Shown here piece by piece: positions 8,798 to 17,626 of a stretch of 64,000 nucleotides of DNA (position 1 is its first letter; the number at the start of each line of letters is the position of its first letter). This DNA comes from Bradyrhizobium zhengyangense (GTDB lineage: Bacteria > Pseudomonadota > Alphaproteobacteria > Rhizobiales > Xanthobacteraceae). The stretch is from NCBI RefSeq assembly GCF_022012435.1, contig NZ_JAKLUA010000024.1:29134-93133 (forward strand), given 5' to 3'. Under the pieces are notes generated by a model that did not search any database, was not told the DNA's origin, and saw only the letters and a program-made list of their open reading frames with translations. The position numbers and the translations under genes are program-made.

Positions 8798-10084
8798 CTA
8801 CCTTCGAACTGCTGAGAGAGCGGCTTCATGCGTTGAGTGGGCGTTGACGGCATCTGACTGCAAGAGCTTTCTCAAATCGTAGCTTGGGTCCTGCAGGACG
8901 GAAGGCGACGGGCGAAGGCGCCTCTCAATTATCGAGGTCGCGACTCGGACGATCTTTGCTACTTGCGATAGGCTACCGAACGCCGCCGTGGCCTCTAGAA
9001 CGCCAAATCTGTCTAGGAGAAACGTTACTATACCCCCATCGTCTAAACTACGATTTACCTCGACCTGCGATTTGTTCGGAATGCCAGCAACTTGGAATAC
9101 TTTGTCGAATTGATCAGACCACATCCATGGAACTGCCCTATAGGAAACCTTTCGTCCCAAAATGTTCAACGCGGCAGTGCCCCCCTGGTCCAGCGCATTC
9201 TTCCATGCCTCCAATCGTATCGTGTCTTTACCCGTCGACGCCGGATATCTTGCTGCGTCTCCGGCGGCGAAGATCCGAGAGTCTGCAGTTTGGAGGTATT
9301 CATTGACGAGAATGCCGTCGTCAGTGGCAAGGCCAGCCTTCTGCGCCAATTCAACGTCGGGATCCGCGCCAACAGCAACCAGAACTGTGTCGGCTACGAA
9401 TTCCTGTCCTGATCTGAGTCGCACGCCCTCGACCATGTCGCAACCAATGATCGCCTCCACGTCCGCTCCGAGGAAAACCTTGGTGCCGTTGGAACGATGC
9501 AGTTCTAAGATTCTATCGGACGTCGAGATCGGCATCACGCGAGACAGCAGAGCGGGTGCCTTTTCCAAAACTGTTGTGTCAACACCTCTTGCCCGGGCAG
9601 ACGCCGCGACTTCCAATCCGATCAGTCCTCCGCCGATAACGACAAGCCTTCGTGCCGGCATCAATCTCTCTCGGAGAACGGCGGATTGATCCAACGACCG
9701 CAGCGCGATCACTCCCTTCGAGCCGACGCCAGGCAACTGCGGAAAACGCGGTTTTGCTCCTGTCGCGAGCAGGAGGTAGTCATACCGAAAACGATCTCCT
9801 CCAGCGAGTGTAACGCTCTGTGCGTCCCGGTCGATTGCTTCCGCTCTGACCCCAGAGCGGAAAAGGATTCCGTTCTGGTCAAGCCAACCTGGGGCAAGAG
9901 CCGCTACGCCGCTGAAGCTCTCCTCTTGAGTAAGGACTGACTTGGACAGAGGCGGACGCTCATAAGGGGCGGACCGTTCCTCCGTTAGGAGTACAATCTC
10001 GTCGGACCACCCATGCTCCCGTAGTGCGCGAGCTGCACTCGTCCCAGCATGTCCAGCACCAACTATGACAATTCTTCGAGCCAT
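8798..10084 (-). CDS. FAD/NAD(P)-dependent ferredoxin reductase (copy 2)
   Basis: This second 428-residue reductase of the locus is of the same family as 5925 and 49034. Motifs are IVIVGAGHAGTSAA (FAD), YERPPLSKSVL, LVVIGGGLIGLEVAA (NAD(P)), IFAAGDAARYP and WMWSDQFDKVFQVAG. The ATG at 10084 follows an in-frame GTG at 10087; either could be used. It is the first gene of the minus-strand pair reductase/TIM barrel. Compared with copy 1 it has a longer C-terminal tail. Having two reductases but one Rieske ferredoxin in the locus is unusual; one may serve a ferredoxin encoded elsewhere or be a paralog fixed by transfer. Confidence 0.87.
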   Translation of the reverse strand: MARRIVIVGAGHAGTSAARALREHGWSDEIVLLTEERSAPYERPPLSKSVLTQEESFSGVAALAPGWLDQNGILFRSGVRAEAIDRDAQSVTLAGGDRFRYDYLLLATGAKPRFPQLPGVGSKGVIALRSLDQSAVLRERLMPARRLVVIGGGLIGLEVAASARARGVDTTVLEKAPALLSRVMPISTSDRILELHRSNGTKVFLGADVEAIIGCDMVEGVRLRSGQEFVADTVLVAVGADPDVELAQKAGLATDDGILVNEYLQTADSRIFAAGDAARYPASTGKDTIRLEAWKNALDQGGTAALNILGRKVSYRAVPWMWSDQFDKVFQVAGIPNKSQVEVNRSLDDGGIVTFLLDRFGVLEATAAFGSLSQVAKIVRVATSIIERRLRPSPSVLQDPSYDLRKLLQSDAVNAHSTHEAALSAVRR

Positions 10085-10340
10085 CACATCAAGTCCGAAC
10101 TGTGCGAGCTTGGAGGTTAGTCGCCGACATCTGATTTAGGCTATTCTGAACCTGATGTTTTTCCATCATGTTTACGATTCGTAGACTCGCTCGTGTGCGG
10201 GGCGCCCCGAGTCGGCGGCCTGCCGGCGTAGGATCAACGCCATGTAGTGTGGCGTGTTCGCCGTCAGCGCCTCTGAGACCAGGACTTCACGAAGGAGGAT
10301 TTCTGGTTCATCGTTGCCGTACGGAGCGAAGTTGAAGCAG
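10085..10340. other. Upstream region of the reductase operon
   Basis: About 250 bases should contain the promoter for the minus-strand reductase/TIM-barrel pair. I see no clear -35/-10 pair or operator, and the far half may already be IS3 debris. Confidence 0.3.
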
Positions 10341-11509
10341 AAATCCGGGCCGGACAAAGCCCCGGCAGAACAAGTGCTGAAGGACAACCGACGCCAGGCA
10401 CCTCGGCAGTATTCAGCGGAAAAGAATATCCGTATCGTGTTGGAAGGATTTGCGCGACGAGGAGAATATCTCCGAGCTGTGTGGCCTCGATGTATTATGG
10501 CCGGTCCAAGGAGTTCCTTGAGGCTGGCAAACGCCGCCTTGGGGGGCGACACTGCCCGCTCAGCCACGTCCGGCGAGGTCAAGGATCTTCGTCGTGAAGC
10601 CTCCGAATTGAAGGAGGTGGTCGCCGATCGTACCCTGGAGAACCGCTTACAAAAAAGAGTTGAGCGCGGCTGGGGAGGACGAGGCATGAGGTATCCTGCG
10701 TTCGCGAAGGCCGAGATCATCGCGCTGGTCGAGCAATCACCATCTGCGTGCCAGACGCACGCTCGAGAAGCTCGGCATCCCGCGAGCCGCATTTTATCGG
10801 TGGTACGATCGCTACCGTGCGGTTGGCGTTGAGGTACTGGCTGAGTATCGCTCGAAGTCGGACATGGTCTGGAATCGGGTTCCTGACGAAGTCCGCGGTC
10901 AGATCATCGATCTGGCGCTGGAGATTCCCGAGCTGTCGCCGCGCGAGCTGGCGGTGCGCTTCACCGATGACAGAAAGTACTTAGTCTCCGAGGCGCTGGG
11001 TCTATCGGCTGCTGAAGGCGCACGACCTGATCACCAGCCCCGCCTATGAGGTGATCAAGACGGCCAACGAGTTCAAGGACAAGACCACGGCGATCAACCA
11101 GCTCTGTCAGACTGACTTCGCCTACCTCAAGATCACCGGCTGGGGCTGGTATTATCTGTTCACTGTGCTCGCTGACTTCTCGCGTTATATCGTGGCGTTG
11201 AGGATGAGCCCAACCATGTGCGCCTCCGACGTTACGGCCACGCTCGACCGGGCGCTTGTCGCCTCAGGCCTGGAGTACATCAATATAAAGCAGCGGTCAC
11301 GGCTTCTCAGCGACAACGGATCAAGTTACGTCGCGGATGATCTGGCCACCTGGCTCAAGGGCAAGGACATACGGCCTGTGCGCGGTGCGCCAATCATCGC
11401 CAGACCCAGGGCACTGGCATCAGACCTTGAAGAACCGCATCTTGCTGAGCGCATCAAGCGCGAGACCATCGCAATCCGTCGCTTGCGGCATCGACTGCAG
11501 GCAGCTTAA
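10341..11509 (+). pseudogene. IS3-family transposase OrfA/OrfB, decayed
   Basis: OrfA remains as SAEKNIRIVLEGF (about 10418-10455) and, after frame damage, DTARSATSGEVKDLRREASEL (10550-10610). OrfB starts at 10686 (MRYPAFAKAEIIALVEQS), shifts frame near 10745, and continues with AAFYRWYDRYRAVGVE and MVWNRVPDEVRGQIIDLALE (to 10925), then PELSPRELAVRFTDDRKY. The DDE core begins with QTDFAYLKITGWGWYY (first Asp, about 11110-11155) and RLLSDNGSSYVADDLATWL (second Asp, about 11300-11355). An internal deletion then joins the RILL region directly to ERIKRETIAIRRL and the C-terminus, removing the segment with the catalytic Glu. The copy is inactive. It sits between the two halves of catabolic locus 1. 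Confidence 0.85.
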
Positions 11510-12093
11510 CCTCTAGCCCAAGATGATCCGGAGCCTCCCTTCTCGAAATGCATGAGCGGTCTCAAATTATCTGACGACGGACACAACGCGAACATTGCGG
11601 CGCCGTGGTCGAAGTTGGCGAAGAGTTCGGCCGCGGCGGTGAAGGTCGTGTGGTCCGTTGTGAGCAAGACGCCAAAGTTCGTCGCCGGTGGCGCAGCCCT
11701 CAGCGTACAACGGTTCGCTGCTAATAACGCGAGCGACCGGTTCGCGGCGAAGTCGTTCACCTCGAAGTGGCGCCCGGCGCAATCCGTTGTGGCCGCTCAG
11801 ATGCTGCATCGCGGTTCGAAAGGCAGTGATGTCTGGTGTACCGGTGTTTCGATAGCGAGCACGCTAAGTTGCATCAGTTGCCGATCTGCAATCTATACTC
11901 TCGACCGCTATACGTAGCGTGCAGGGGAGCAAACGAGCCGTACAATGACGAGCGTTTAGCGGCCGTGGCGACAATGCAGTAAGCCGTAGCTCGACATTTT
12001 GATGGATTTCAATCAACCTAACCATCGAGCCATCCAACGCTCTGCCATATACTGAAGAAAATATAGGGGTGGATTGCGCGCCAGGAGGAAGCG
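11510..12093. other. 584-base stretch, no gene assigned
   Basis: Overlapping frames on both strands are open at 11506-11917, but none has a recognisable motif or convincing start, so I treat this as spacer or IS debris. The last 100 bases should hold the promoter of the hydroxylase at 12094. A strong Shine-Dalgarno (AGGAGG, about 12083) is present. Confidence 0.4.
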
Positions 12094-13107
12094 ATGATGG
12101 AGGAAACTAAATTCGGCCGTCGCGACGAGTTTGGTCACTACGCGCCTAAGGAGCTCATCAGTTATGGGCCGTTGTTCACGTTGCCTCCGAAACCTATGGC
12201 GGTGATAAAGTGGTTGCCAGGGTACTTTTTGCCTTGGAACCTGCTGCTTATCGTGTTCGGGATCGGTTATTGGCTCTTTCTTGCGCCGTCTCTTGAACAA
12301 ATGAAGACACTCGAGATCGGCTGGGTACTTTATCTCGTTCTCCTCAACTATGCCATCGTCGTCCTTTGGTATGGCGCCTGGCACTCTTGGCTCTACGTTT
12401 TGCGACGGCAGGAGACGCGCTTTAAGTACAACCCGCGTTGGCCCACGGCCAGAGCTACTGTTTTCGTCTTCGGCAAACAGGCTTTGGACAATATTTTCTG
12501 GACGATAACGAGCGGCGTTCCGGTCTTTACAGCATATCAGGTCGCGGCGTTTTATCTTTATGCCAACGGCTACGTGCCTCTCATCACCTTGTCAGACAAC
12601 CCAATATGGTTCATCGTCCTGCTGTTACTCGTCCCATTCATTCATGAGGTCCACTTTTACGCGGTTCACCGCCTGCTTCATACTCGTCTCCTCTACAAGT
12701 ACGTTCATTCATTGCACCACAATAATACGAACGTGCTTCCCTGGTCGGGATTAGCGATGCACCCGGTCGAACACATCCTGTATTTTTCTGTCATCGTGTT
12801 GATCGCTGTCTTCAATTCACATCCAATACATATGCTTGCCATGGTGATGCGCGCGGGCCTCGCTCCAGCAATTGCCCATACCGGTTTCGATCGAACCGAG
12901 CTGGGGGGCGAGCGCACCGTCCCATCTGGAGTCTACGCTCATTATCTTCACCACAAGCTTTTCGAGGTGAATTACGCTGATGGGGCGGTCCCACTAGACA
13001 AGTGGTTTGGCAGCTTTCACGACGGCAGCCCTGAAGCCGATGAGCGTCTAAAGCTTCGTATGGAACGGCGTGCTGAAGCTTATGCCAAGAAGGACGCTCG
13101 AGCCTGA
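12094..13107 (+). CDS. Membrane di-iron fatty-acid/sterol hydroxylase-like oxygenase (copy 1)
   Basis: This 337-residue integral membrane protein belongs to the fatty-acid hydroxylase/sterol desaturase superfamily. These enzymes use a non-haem di-iron centre and O2 to hydroxylate C-H bonds, which can lead to demethylation. Hydrophobic spans lie near 46-66, 80-98, 130-150 and 165-185. Histidine boxes are HEVHFYAVHRLLH (about 188-200), HSLHHNN (about 208-214) and HYLHHK (about 280-285), giving the eight or more His needed for two irons. AGGAGG precedes the start. The gene has the usual partners nearby (Rieske and reductases) and is followed 95 bases later by a sugar-binding protein gene. It resembles copy 2 at 51606. 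It plays the position that MocD plays in rhizopine catabolism, although I cannot show orthology. The substrate is unknown. Confidence 0.82.
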   Translation: MMEETKFGRRDEFGHYAPKELISYGPLFTLPPKPMAVIKWLPGYFLPWNLLLIVFGIGYWLFLAPSLEQMKTLEIGWVLYLVLLNYAIVVLWYGAWHSWLYVLRRQETRFKYNPRWPTARATVFVFGKQALDNIFWTITSGVPVFTAYQVAAFYLYANGYVPLITLSDNPIWFIVLLLLVPFIHEVHFYAVHRLLHTRLLYKYVHSLHHNNTNVLPWSGLAMHPVEHILYFSVIVLIAVFNSHPIHMLAMVMRAGLAPAIAHTGFDRTELGGERTVPSGVYAHYLHHKLFEVNYADGAVPLDKWFGSFHDGSPEADERLKLRMERRAEAYAKKDARA

Positions 13108-13201
13108 CTGGGTGCTCAACGTACCCTAGAATCCTATTGAAGAACTCAAGCCGCACGGAGAACTCCGCGGCCAAGCACCACGTCAGCAAAGGGGAAACGT
13201 T

Positions 13202-14293
13202 ATGATTGTGGCAAGGATTGTTCGTCGCGCATTTCTCGCAGGCGTCGCGGGGATCGCCCTTACAAGTGTAGCGTTCGCAGACGGGCCCACTCCGATTCGA
13301 GTTAAGTCGGACGCGCACGCCGAGGTACCGCAAAAGTTTAAGAATCACGCGGTTAAGATCGCGGTTGTCCGCCAGCTCAACACTGGCGACGTGTATCAGG
13401 AGTGGATTGCCGGCGTTGAGGCTGAAGCGAAGAAGCTCGGCGTCAAGCTGACGGTCTACAACGCCGACGGCGACAATGCGAAGCAGGCGCTGATGCTGCA
13501 GCAGGCCGTAGCCACTCAGCCGGATGCCATCGTCATTGGTTGGGGATTTGGTGATAGTCTGCGCGACGGCATCAAGGCGGCCGCTGACGCCAATATTCCT
13601 GTCGTGACCTACTACGTTTCGGTCGAGCCGTCGGACAAGGTCATCACCGTTGATCAGGGCGACAAGCTGATGATGACCGGCATCCTTGGTGCTCTGAAGG
13701 CCCATATCGGCGGCGACGGTGCAAAGGCTGACGTCATCTATGTCTATGTGCCAGGCTATCAGGCGCTCGATCTGCGCAACGAAGTCTGGAAGGAATTCTT
13801 GAGGGCCAACCCTGGCGTCAATACGGTAGCGACGATCGGCGTCGTCAACGCCAACACTGCCGCCCAGACGGCCGATCAGGCCAAGGCAGCGCTGACTGCC
13901 CATCCAAACGTCAAGGCGATTGTCGCGCCGTATGATGAGTTCACCAAAGGCGCATCGCTAGCGATCAGCGAACTCGGTCTGGCGGACAAGGTTAAGACCT
14001 ATGGCATGGACATCTCAACTGCCGACATCGCGGTAATGACGAAGCCACACAGTCCTTGGGTGGTCACGGCTACCACCAACCAGTCCAATGTCGGCTCGGT
14101 CGTACTGCGGGTGGCCGCGGCCAGGATTGCCGGCGACCTCATCGGCAACACGCTGAGCGTGCCGCCGCTGGTTATCACTCAGGAAGAGCTGCGCACGAAC
14201 AAAGTCGAGAACATCGAACAGCTTGGTGCGGTCTTTCCGGATCTGAAGACGCCGGACGTGGCGAAGGCCCCTTGGATGGATAAGATGAAATGA
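13202..14293 (+). CDS. Periplasmic sugar-binding protein of ribose-type ABC importer
   Basis: The 363-residue protein has a Sec signal peptide (about 1-23: positive MIVARIVRR, hydrophobic core, cleavage after SVAFA) and a type-I periplasmic binding fold (KIAVVRQLNTGDVYQEW, AVATQPDAIVIGWGFGD, NIPVVTYYVSVEPSDKV, VKAIVAPYDEFTKG, KTYGMDI). This is the class that binds ribose, inositol or rhizopine (MocB). An RBS (AAAGGGGAAAC) precedes the ATG. Its stop overlaps the start codon of the ATPase at 14290 by ATGA, so the importer genes are coupled. The position behind a hydroxylase suggests that it imports the compound the hydroxylase acts on. Ligand identity cannot be read from sequence. Confidence 0.88.
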   Translation: MIVARIVRRAFLAGVAGIALTSVAFADGPTPIRVKSDAHAEVPQKFKNHAVKIAVVRQLNTGDVYQEWIAGVEAEAKKLGVKLTVYNADGDNAKQALMLQQAVATQPDAIVIGWGFGDSLRDGIKAAADANIPVVTYYVSVEPSDKVITVDQGDKLMMTGILGALKAHIGGDGAKADVIYVYVPGYQALDLRNEVWKEFLRANPGVNTVATIGVVNANTAAQTADQAKAALTAHPNVKAIVAPYDEFTKGASLAISELGLADKVKTYGMDISTADIAVMTKPHSPWVVTATTNQSNVGSVVLRVAAARIAGDLIGNTLSVPPLVITQEELRTNKVENIEQLGAVFPDLKTPDVAKAPWMDKMK

Positions 14294-15870
14294 ATCGGTC
14301 CACGCAGGAAAGCCTCGCTGGAGGTTGCCCTATGTCCGAGCGAACGAGAGCCCTCGTCGAGTTCCGCAACATCACCAAGCGCTTCGGTGCCACGCAAGCG
14401 CTAAAGGGTGTGAGCTTCTCGATTATGCCGGGCGAGACGCTGGGTCTGCTCGGTGCCAACGGCGCCGGCAAGTCCACGCTCATCAAAGTGCTCTCCGGCA
14501 ATTTCCTGCGCACGTCCGGCGAAATCCTGATCGAGGGCGAGCGGACCGAAATCCGCTCGCCGACCGAAGCGCGTGACTGCGGCATCGCGACCGTTCACCA
14601 GAACATCGACGATGCCGTGGTGTTCGGCATGACAGTGGCAGAAAATTTGCTGCTCGACGATCTCTCGACCGCCGACTCGCCCTTCTTTCTCAACCGCCGC
14701 AGCGTCATGGACCGCGCGCAGCAGGTGCAGCAGAAGTTGGGCCTCAAGCTACCGCTGGAAGCTCCGGTGGAGGAACTGTCAGCGAGCGGTCGGCAGGAGG
14801 TGGCGATCGCGCGCGCCCTAGTGAAGAACCCTAAGCTGTTGATCCTCGACGAGCCGACTTCGACGCTGTCGGCGCGTGAAGCGGAAAAATTGTTCGAGGC
14901 GGTGGCGGACCTCAAGCGGCGCGGTATCGCGGTGCTTTACGTCTCGCACCGCATGAGCGAGAGCCAGCAACTATGCAACCGCGCAGTCGTTTTGCGCAAT
15001 GGTCAGATCGTTTCCGAGCACCAGTCACCGCTCGATACGAATGCGATAGCGACATCAATTCTCGGCGATCTGATCTTGTCGGCGAAACATGTCATCCGCC
15101 GCTCGGACCAGGTGCCGGTGTTTGTCGGACGCGGCTTGCGTGTGCGGCCCGATGCGGTGCCCGTCGACCTGACGTTCCGCAAGGGCGAGGTGATCGGTAT
15201 CACCGGGCTCGTTGGCGCCGGGAAGACCGAGCTTCTGGAACAGATTTACGGTGCTATGCCGCTGGTTTCGGGCAAGATGCTGCTCAACGATCGGCCCTTC
15301 AAGCCGCGCGACGCAGCCGATGCGCTGACGAGGGGCGTGGCGATGGTGCCGGAGGAGCGCGCGAAGCAATCGATCTTCCCTGGCGAGGGCCTGGCGAAGC
15401 ATTGCTCGATCGGCGCAATGGGATTCTTCAGCCGCTATGGCTTCATCGACCTACATAAAGAAGTGGCATTCACCCAGGATATCATCCGTGACTACAACGT
15501 CAAGTGTCCCGGCTGGGATGCCCCCATCGAGGCGCTGTCGGGAGGCAATCAGCAGAAGCTGTTAGTCGGCCGCTGGCTCAAGCACGGCTGGTCACTTCTA
15601 ATTCTTGACGAACCGTTCCGGGGAATCGACATCGGAGCGCGCGGCATCATCTCGGACGCGCTGCGGGCTTTCTCGGAGTACAACTCGGTCGTAGTCTCGT
15701 CGTCGGACCCTGAGGAAGTGGTGGAGGTCGCCGACCGCGTACTCATTATGGTCGAAGGAGCGATCGCGGGCGAAGTTATGGCGGATGCGCTCAGCTCCGA
15801 AGAGCTTTCTGAAATCATGAGCCGGACCGGTGCAGCTCGGCAAGGCGTAAGTGGGGGCACCCTTCAATGA
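14290..15870 (+). CDS. Sugar ABC importer ATPase, RbsA-like tandem domains
   Basis: The 526-residue ATPase has two nucleotide-binding domains, as in RbsA/MglA. Domain 1 has Walker A GANGAGKST (about 56-64), signature LSASGRQEVAIARAL and Walker B LLILDEPTST. Domain 2 has a shorter P-loop GLVGAGKTE (about 308-316), signature LSGGNQQKLLVGRW and LLILDEPFRGID. Such asymmetry is normal in this family. The ATG at 14290 overlaps the binding-protein stop; an internal ATG at 14332 (MSERTRAL) would also make a normal-length protein. The C-terminus overlaps the permease start by 4 bases. It energises uptake at the cytoplasmic face. Confidence 0.92.
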   Translation: MNRSTQESLAGGCPMSERTRALVEFRNITKRFGATQALKGVSFSIMPGETLGLLGANGAGKSTLIKVLSGNFLRTSGEILIEGERTEIRSPTEARDCGIATVHQNIDDAVVFGMTVAENLLLDDLSTADSPFFLNRRSVMDRAQQVQQKLGLKLPLEAPVEELSASGRQEVAIARALVKNPKLLILDEPTSTLSAREAEKLFEAVADLKRRGIAVLYVSHRMSESQQLCNRAVVLRNGQIVSEHQSPLDTNAIATSILGDLILSAKHVIRRSDQVPVFVGRGLRVRPDAVPVDLTFRKGEVIGITGLVGAGKTELLEQIYGAMPLVSGKMLLNDRPFKPRDAADALTRGVAMVPEERAKQSIFPGEGLAKHCSIGAMGFFSRYGFIDLHKEVAFTQDIIRDYNVKCPGWDAPIEALSGGNQQKLLVGRWLKHGWSLLILDEPFRGIDIGARGIISDALRAFSEYNSVVVSSSDPEEVVEVADRVLIMVEGAIAGEVMADALSSEELSEIMSRTGAARQGVSGGTLQ

Positions 15871-16901
15871 CAATCCAAAACTCGCTCGCGCAGCCGGCCG
15901 AGCCTGGATCCACCCGCGGCAGCGCGGAAAAGCTGAAAGTCTTCATCTACCGCTACGGGCTTTTGGCCGTTCTGGTGCTGATGATTCTGTTCTTCTCCTG
16001 GCAGCAGCCGTTCTTCCGCACGTTCGCCAATGCAATGTTTATCCTGCAAGCGGCCTCGGTGGTCGCGGTGATCGGGCTTGGCGCCACGGTTTCGATGACG
16101 GTCGGCGGATTCGACCTGTCCGTAGGAGCGTCGATGTCGCTTGCGGTGATGGCAGCAACCGCGGCGATGGTGATCGGCGACCTCGGTGGCGCCCCAGCGA
16201 TTCTGATCGCCGTGGCGGCGGGCGTCGCGGTCGGCCTATTCAACACTTTTCTCATTGTCTACGCCCGCATCCCCGATCTGGTGGCAACGCTCTCCGGCTT
16301 GTTCCTCATCAACGGGTTGACCTTGCTCGGCGTCTCGGGCCAGTCGATCGCGGAGGGTATGTCGTTCAACGGCAATGTCGCTCCGGGCAAGTTCTCGCCG
16401 CTATTCGGCTGGCTAGGTGGTGGGCGGCTGTTCGGTATCCCAGCGTCAGTCGTGGTCGCAGGTCTGATATTCATCGTCGTCATTGTGCTGCTCAATTACA
16501 CGCGGTGGGGGCGGGCCTTCTACGCCGTTGGGGGCAATCCGATCGCAGCCGCGGCGGCCGGCATCCGCGTGGCGCGTTATCGCATGGCGGCATACCTGAT
16601 CTCCGGCGCGTTGGCAGCAATCGCCGGAGTCATGTTAGCGGCCCGCTCCAACCGGGGCGACGTCAATGTGGGCGACGCGTACTTGCTGCAGGCCGTGTCC
16701 GCCGCGCTCGTGGGATATGCCGTGCTTGGCGCCAACAAAGCGAATGCCGTCGGTACGCTGGTTGGCGCGGTCTTCGTCGCCACACTAATCAACGGACTGA
16801 CAATGTTCAATTTCCCGTACTACGCGCAAAGCTTCGTTCAGGGAGTGCTGCTCGTGGTCGCGTTGCTGATGAGTTACACGCTTGGCCCACGCCGCCGTTG
16901 A
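15867..16901 (+). CDS. Sugar ABC importer permease, RbsC-like
   Basis: The 344-residue inner-membrane permease has eight to ten hydrophobic spans (for example LLAVLVLMILFFSW, AASVVAVIGLGATVSMTVGGFDLSVG, VAAGVAVGLFNTFLIVYARI and a C-terminal VLLVVALLMSYTLG). The GGFDLSVGA motif (about 88-96) and NYTRWGRAFYAVGGNP (about 208-223, the ATPase-contacting loop) are characteristic of BPD_transp_2 permeases for ribose, xylose or inositol. Its start overlaps the ATPase stop. It completes a binding protein-ATPase-permease importer and is the last intact gene of catabolic locus 1; a dead chemoreceptor fragment follows at once. Confidence 0.9.
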   Translation: MTIQNSLAQPAEPGSTRGSAEKLKVFIYRYGLLAVLVLMILFFSWQQPFFRTFANAMFILQAASVVAVIGLGATVSMTVGGFDLSVGASMSLAVMAATAAMVIGDLGGAPAILIAVAAGVAVGLFNTFLIVYARIPDLVATLSGLFLINGLTLLGVSGQSIAEGMSFNGNVAPGKFSPLFGWLGGGRLFGIPASVVVAGLIFIVVIVLLNYTRWGRAFYAVGGNPIAAAAAGIRVARYRMAAYLISGALAAIAGVMLAARSNRGDVNVGDAYLLQAVSAALVGYAVLGANKANAVGTLVGAVFVATLINGLTMFNFPYYAQSFVQGVLLVVALLMSYTLGPRRR

Positions 16902-16917
16902 ACTTAGTTCTTGGTCG

Positions 16918-17156
16918 GCGATCTTGTGCGCGGTTGACGAACAAGGAGCTGTTACGCAAGAGATCTCCTCCAATATCCAGGAGGCACACACGGGGCCCGC
17001 CGAGTGGCTTCGAGCATAGCCGACGTGAAGCGCCGCGCAACGGAGACCGGCTCGGCTTCGAGTTAACTGCTCACCTACGCGCAGATGCTGTCCAACGACA
17101 GCGCGCGGCTGAAGACAGAGGTCCGGAGATTCCTGATGACGGTTCTTGCAGCTTAA
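16918..17156 (+). pseudogene. C-terminal relic of a methyl-accepting chemotaxis protein
   Basis: Just after the permease stop the plus strand reads AVDEQGAVTQEISSNIQEA, the signalling-domain pattern of alphaproteobacterial chemoreceptors. After a frameshift near 16997 it continues as ASSIADVKRRATETGSASS, a TAA, then LLTYAQMLSNDSARLK and TEVRRFLMTVLAA with a stop at 17154-17156. The order and the S-x-x-L-K-x-E-V-x-x-F-L tail are those of a chemoreceptor C-terminus. The rest of the receptor is missing. The fragment is dead (one frameshift, one internal stop). It may descend from a receptor once linked to the sugar importer. Confidence 0.7.
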
Positions 17157-17626
17157 AGCCGTCTCGGCGCATTCGGAGGAACGGTACGGAAGACGGAAAA
17201 CCGTGTGAAGTACTGCAGTGGAGGATTGAAACCTTTGCCCTATCGCGCACTCGAGAACGGTCATTGTGAACCTCGCTAACCGGCGCGTGCACAAGAGATT
17301 TCGGAGCCGCCACATCCCAGGACAATCGACTGTCGTTTGACTGCCGAAGCTACGAGGCGTCAGCGTCATAAGTTTGCTAATTGATCCTTGAGGATGACTG
17401 CTGCCAGTCCAGCAAATTGGTAGACAACGTGGCTTGAGTACGCCTGACGCGATCCGCGGATCACTTTCTGAACTACCGATTGTTCGACGTTACCCAATCT
17501 TACCCAAAGAGAGTTCGGAAAACCGCTTACGACGGAACAGCGGGCGCTAGCCTTGCCGACACTGCGGCCTCTCGAAGAGGAGGGGGCACGAGGTTTACGG
17601 GCCAAAGAGCTCACCGGAGGGGAATC
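17157..17626. promoter_or_regulatory. Promoter region of the sugar/polyol operon
   Basis: This 470-base spacer has no supported gene. It contains a direct repeat, TTACCCAATC followed by TTACCCAAAG (17490-17507 core), 120-137 bases before the operon start. It matches a repeat upstream of the amidase at 56762-56779 in 17 of 18 bases. A GGAGGGG Shine-Dalgarno lies just before 17627. Confidence 0.45.

Noticed and set aside
11506..11917. An IS110-like transposase fragment
   Set aside because: A few residues resembled the N-terminus, but no DEDD motif or consistent frame supports it.
12812..13903. Long minus-strand open frame opposite the hydroxylase and binding-protein genes
   Set aside because: It is the antisense of two clearly recognisable plus-strand genes, has no family motifs and no Shine-Dalgarno.
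15851..17269. A 472-codon plus-strand open frame overlapping the RbsC-like permease
   Set aside because: It is a shifted reading of the permease gene, rich in arginine and low-complexity runs; the permease frame shows real membrane spans.
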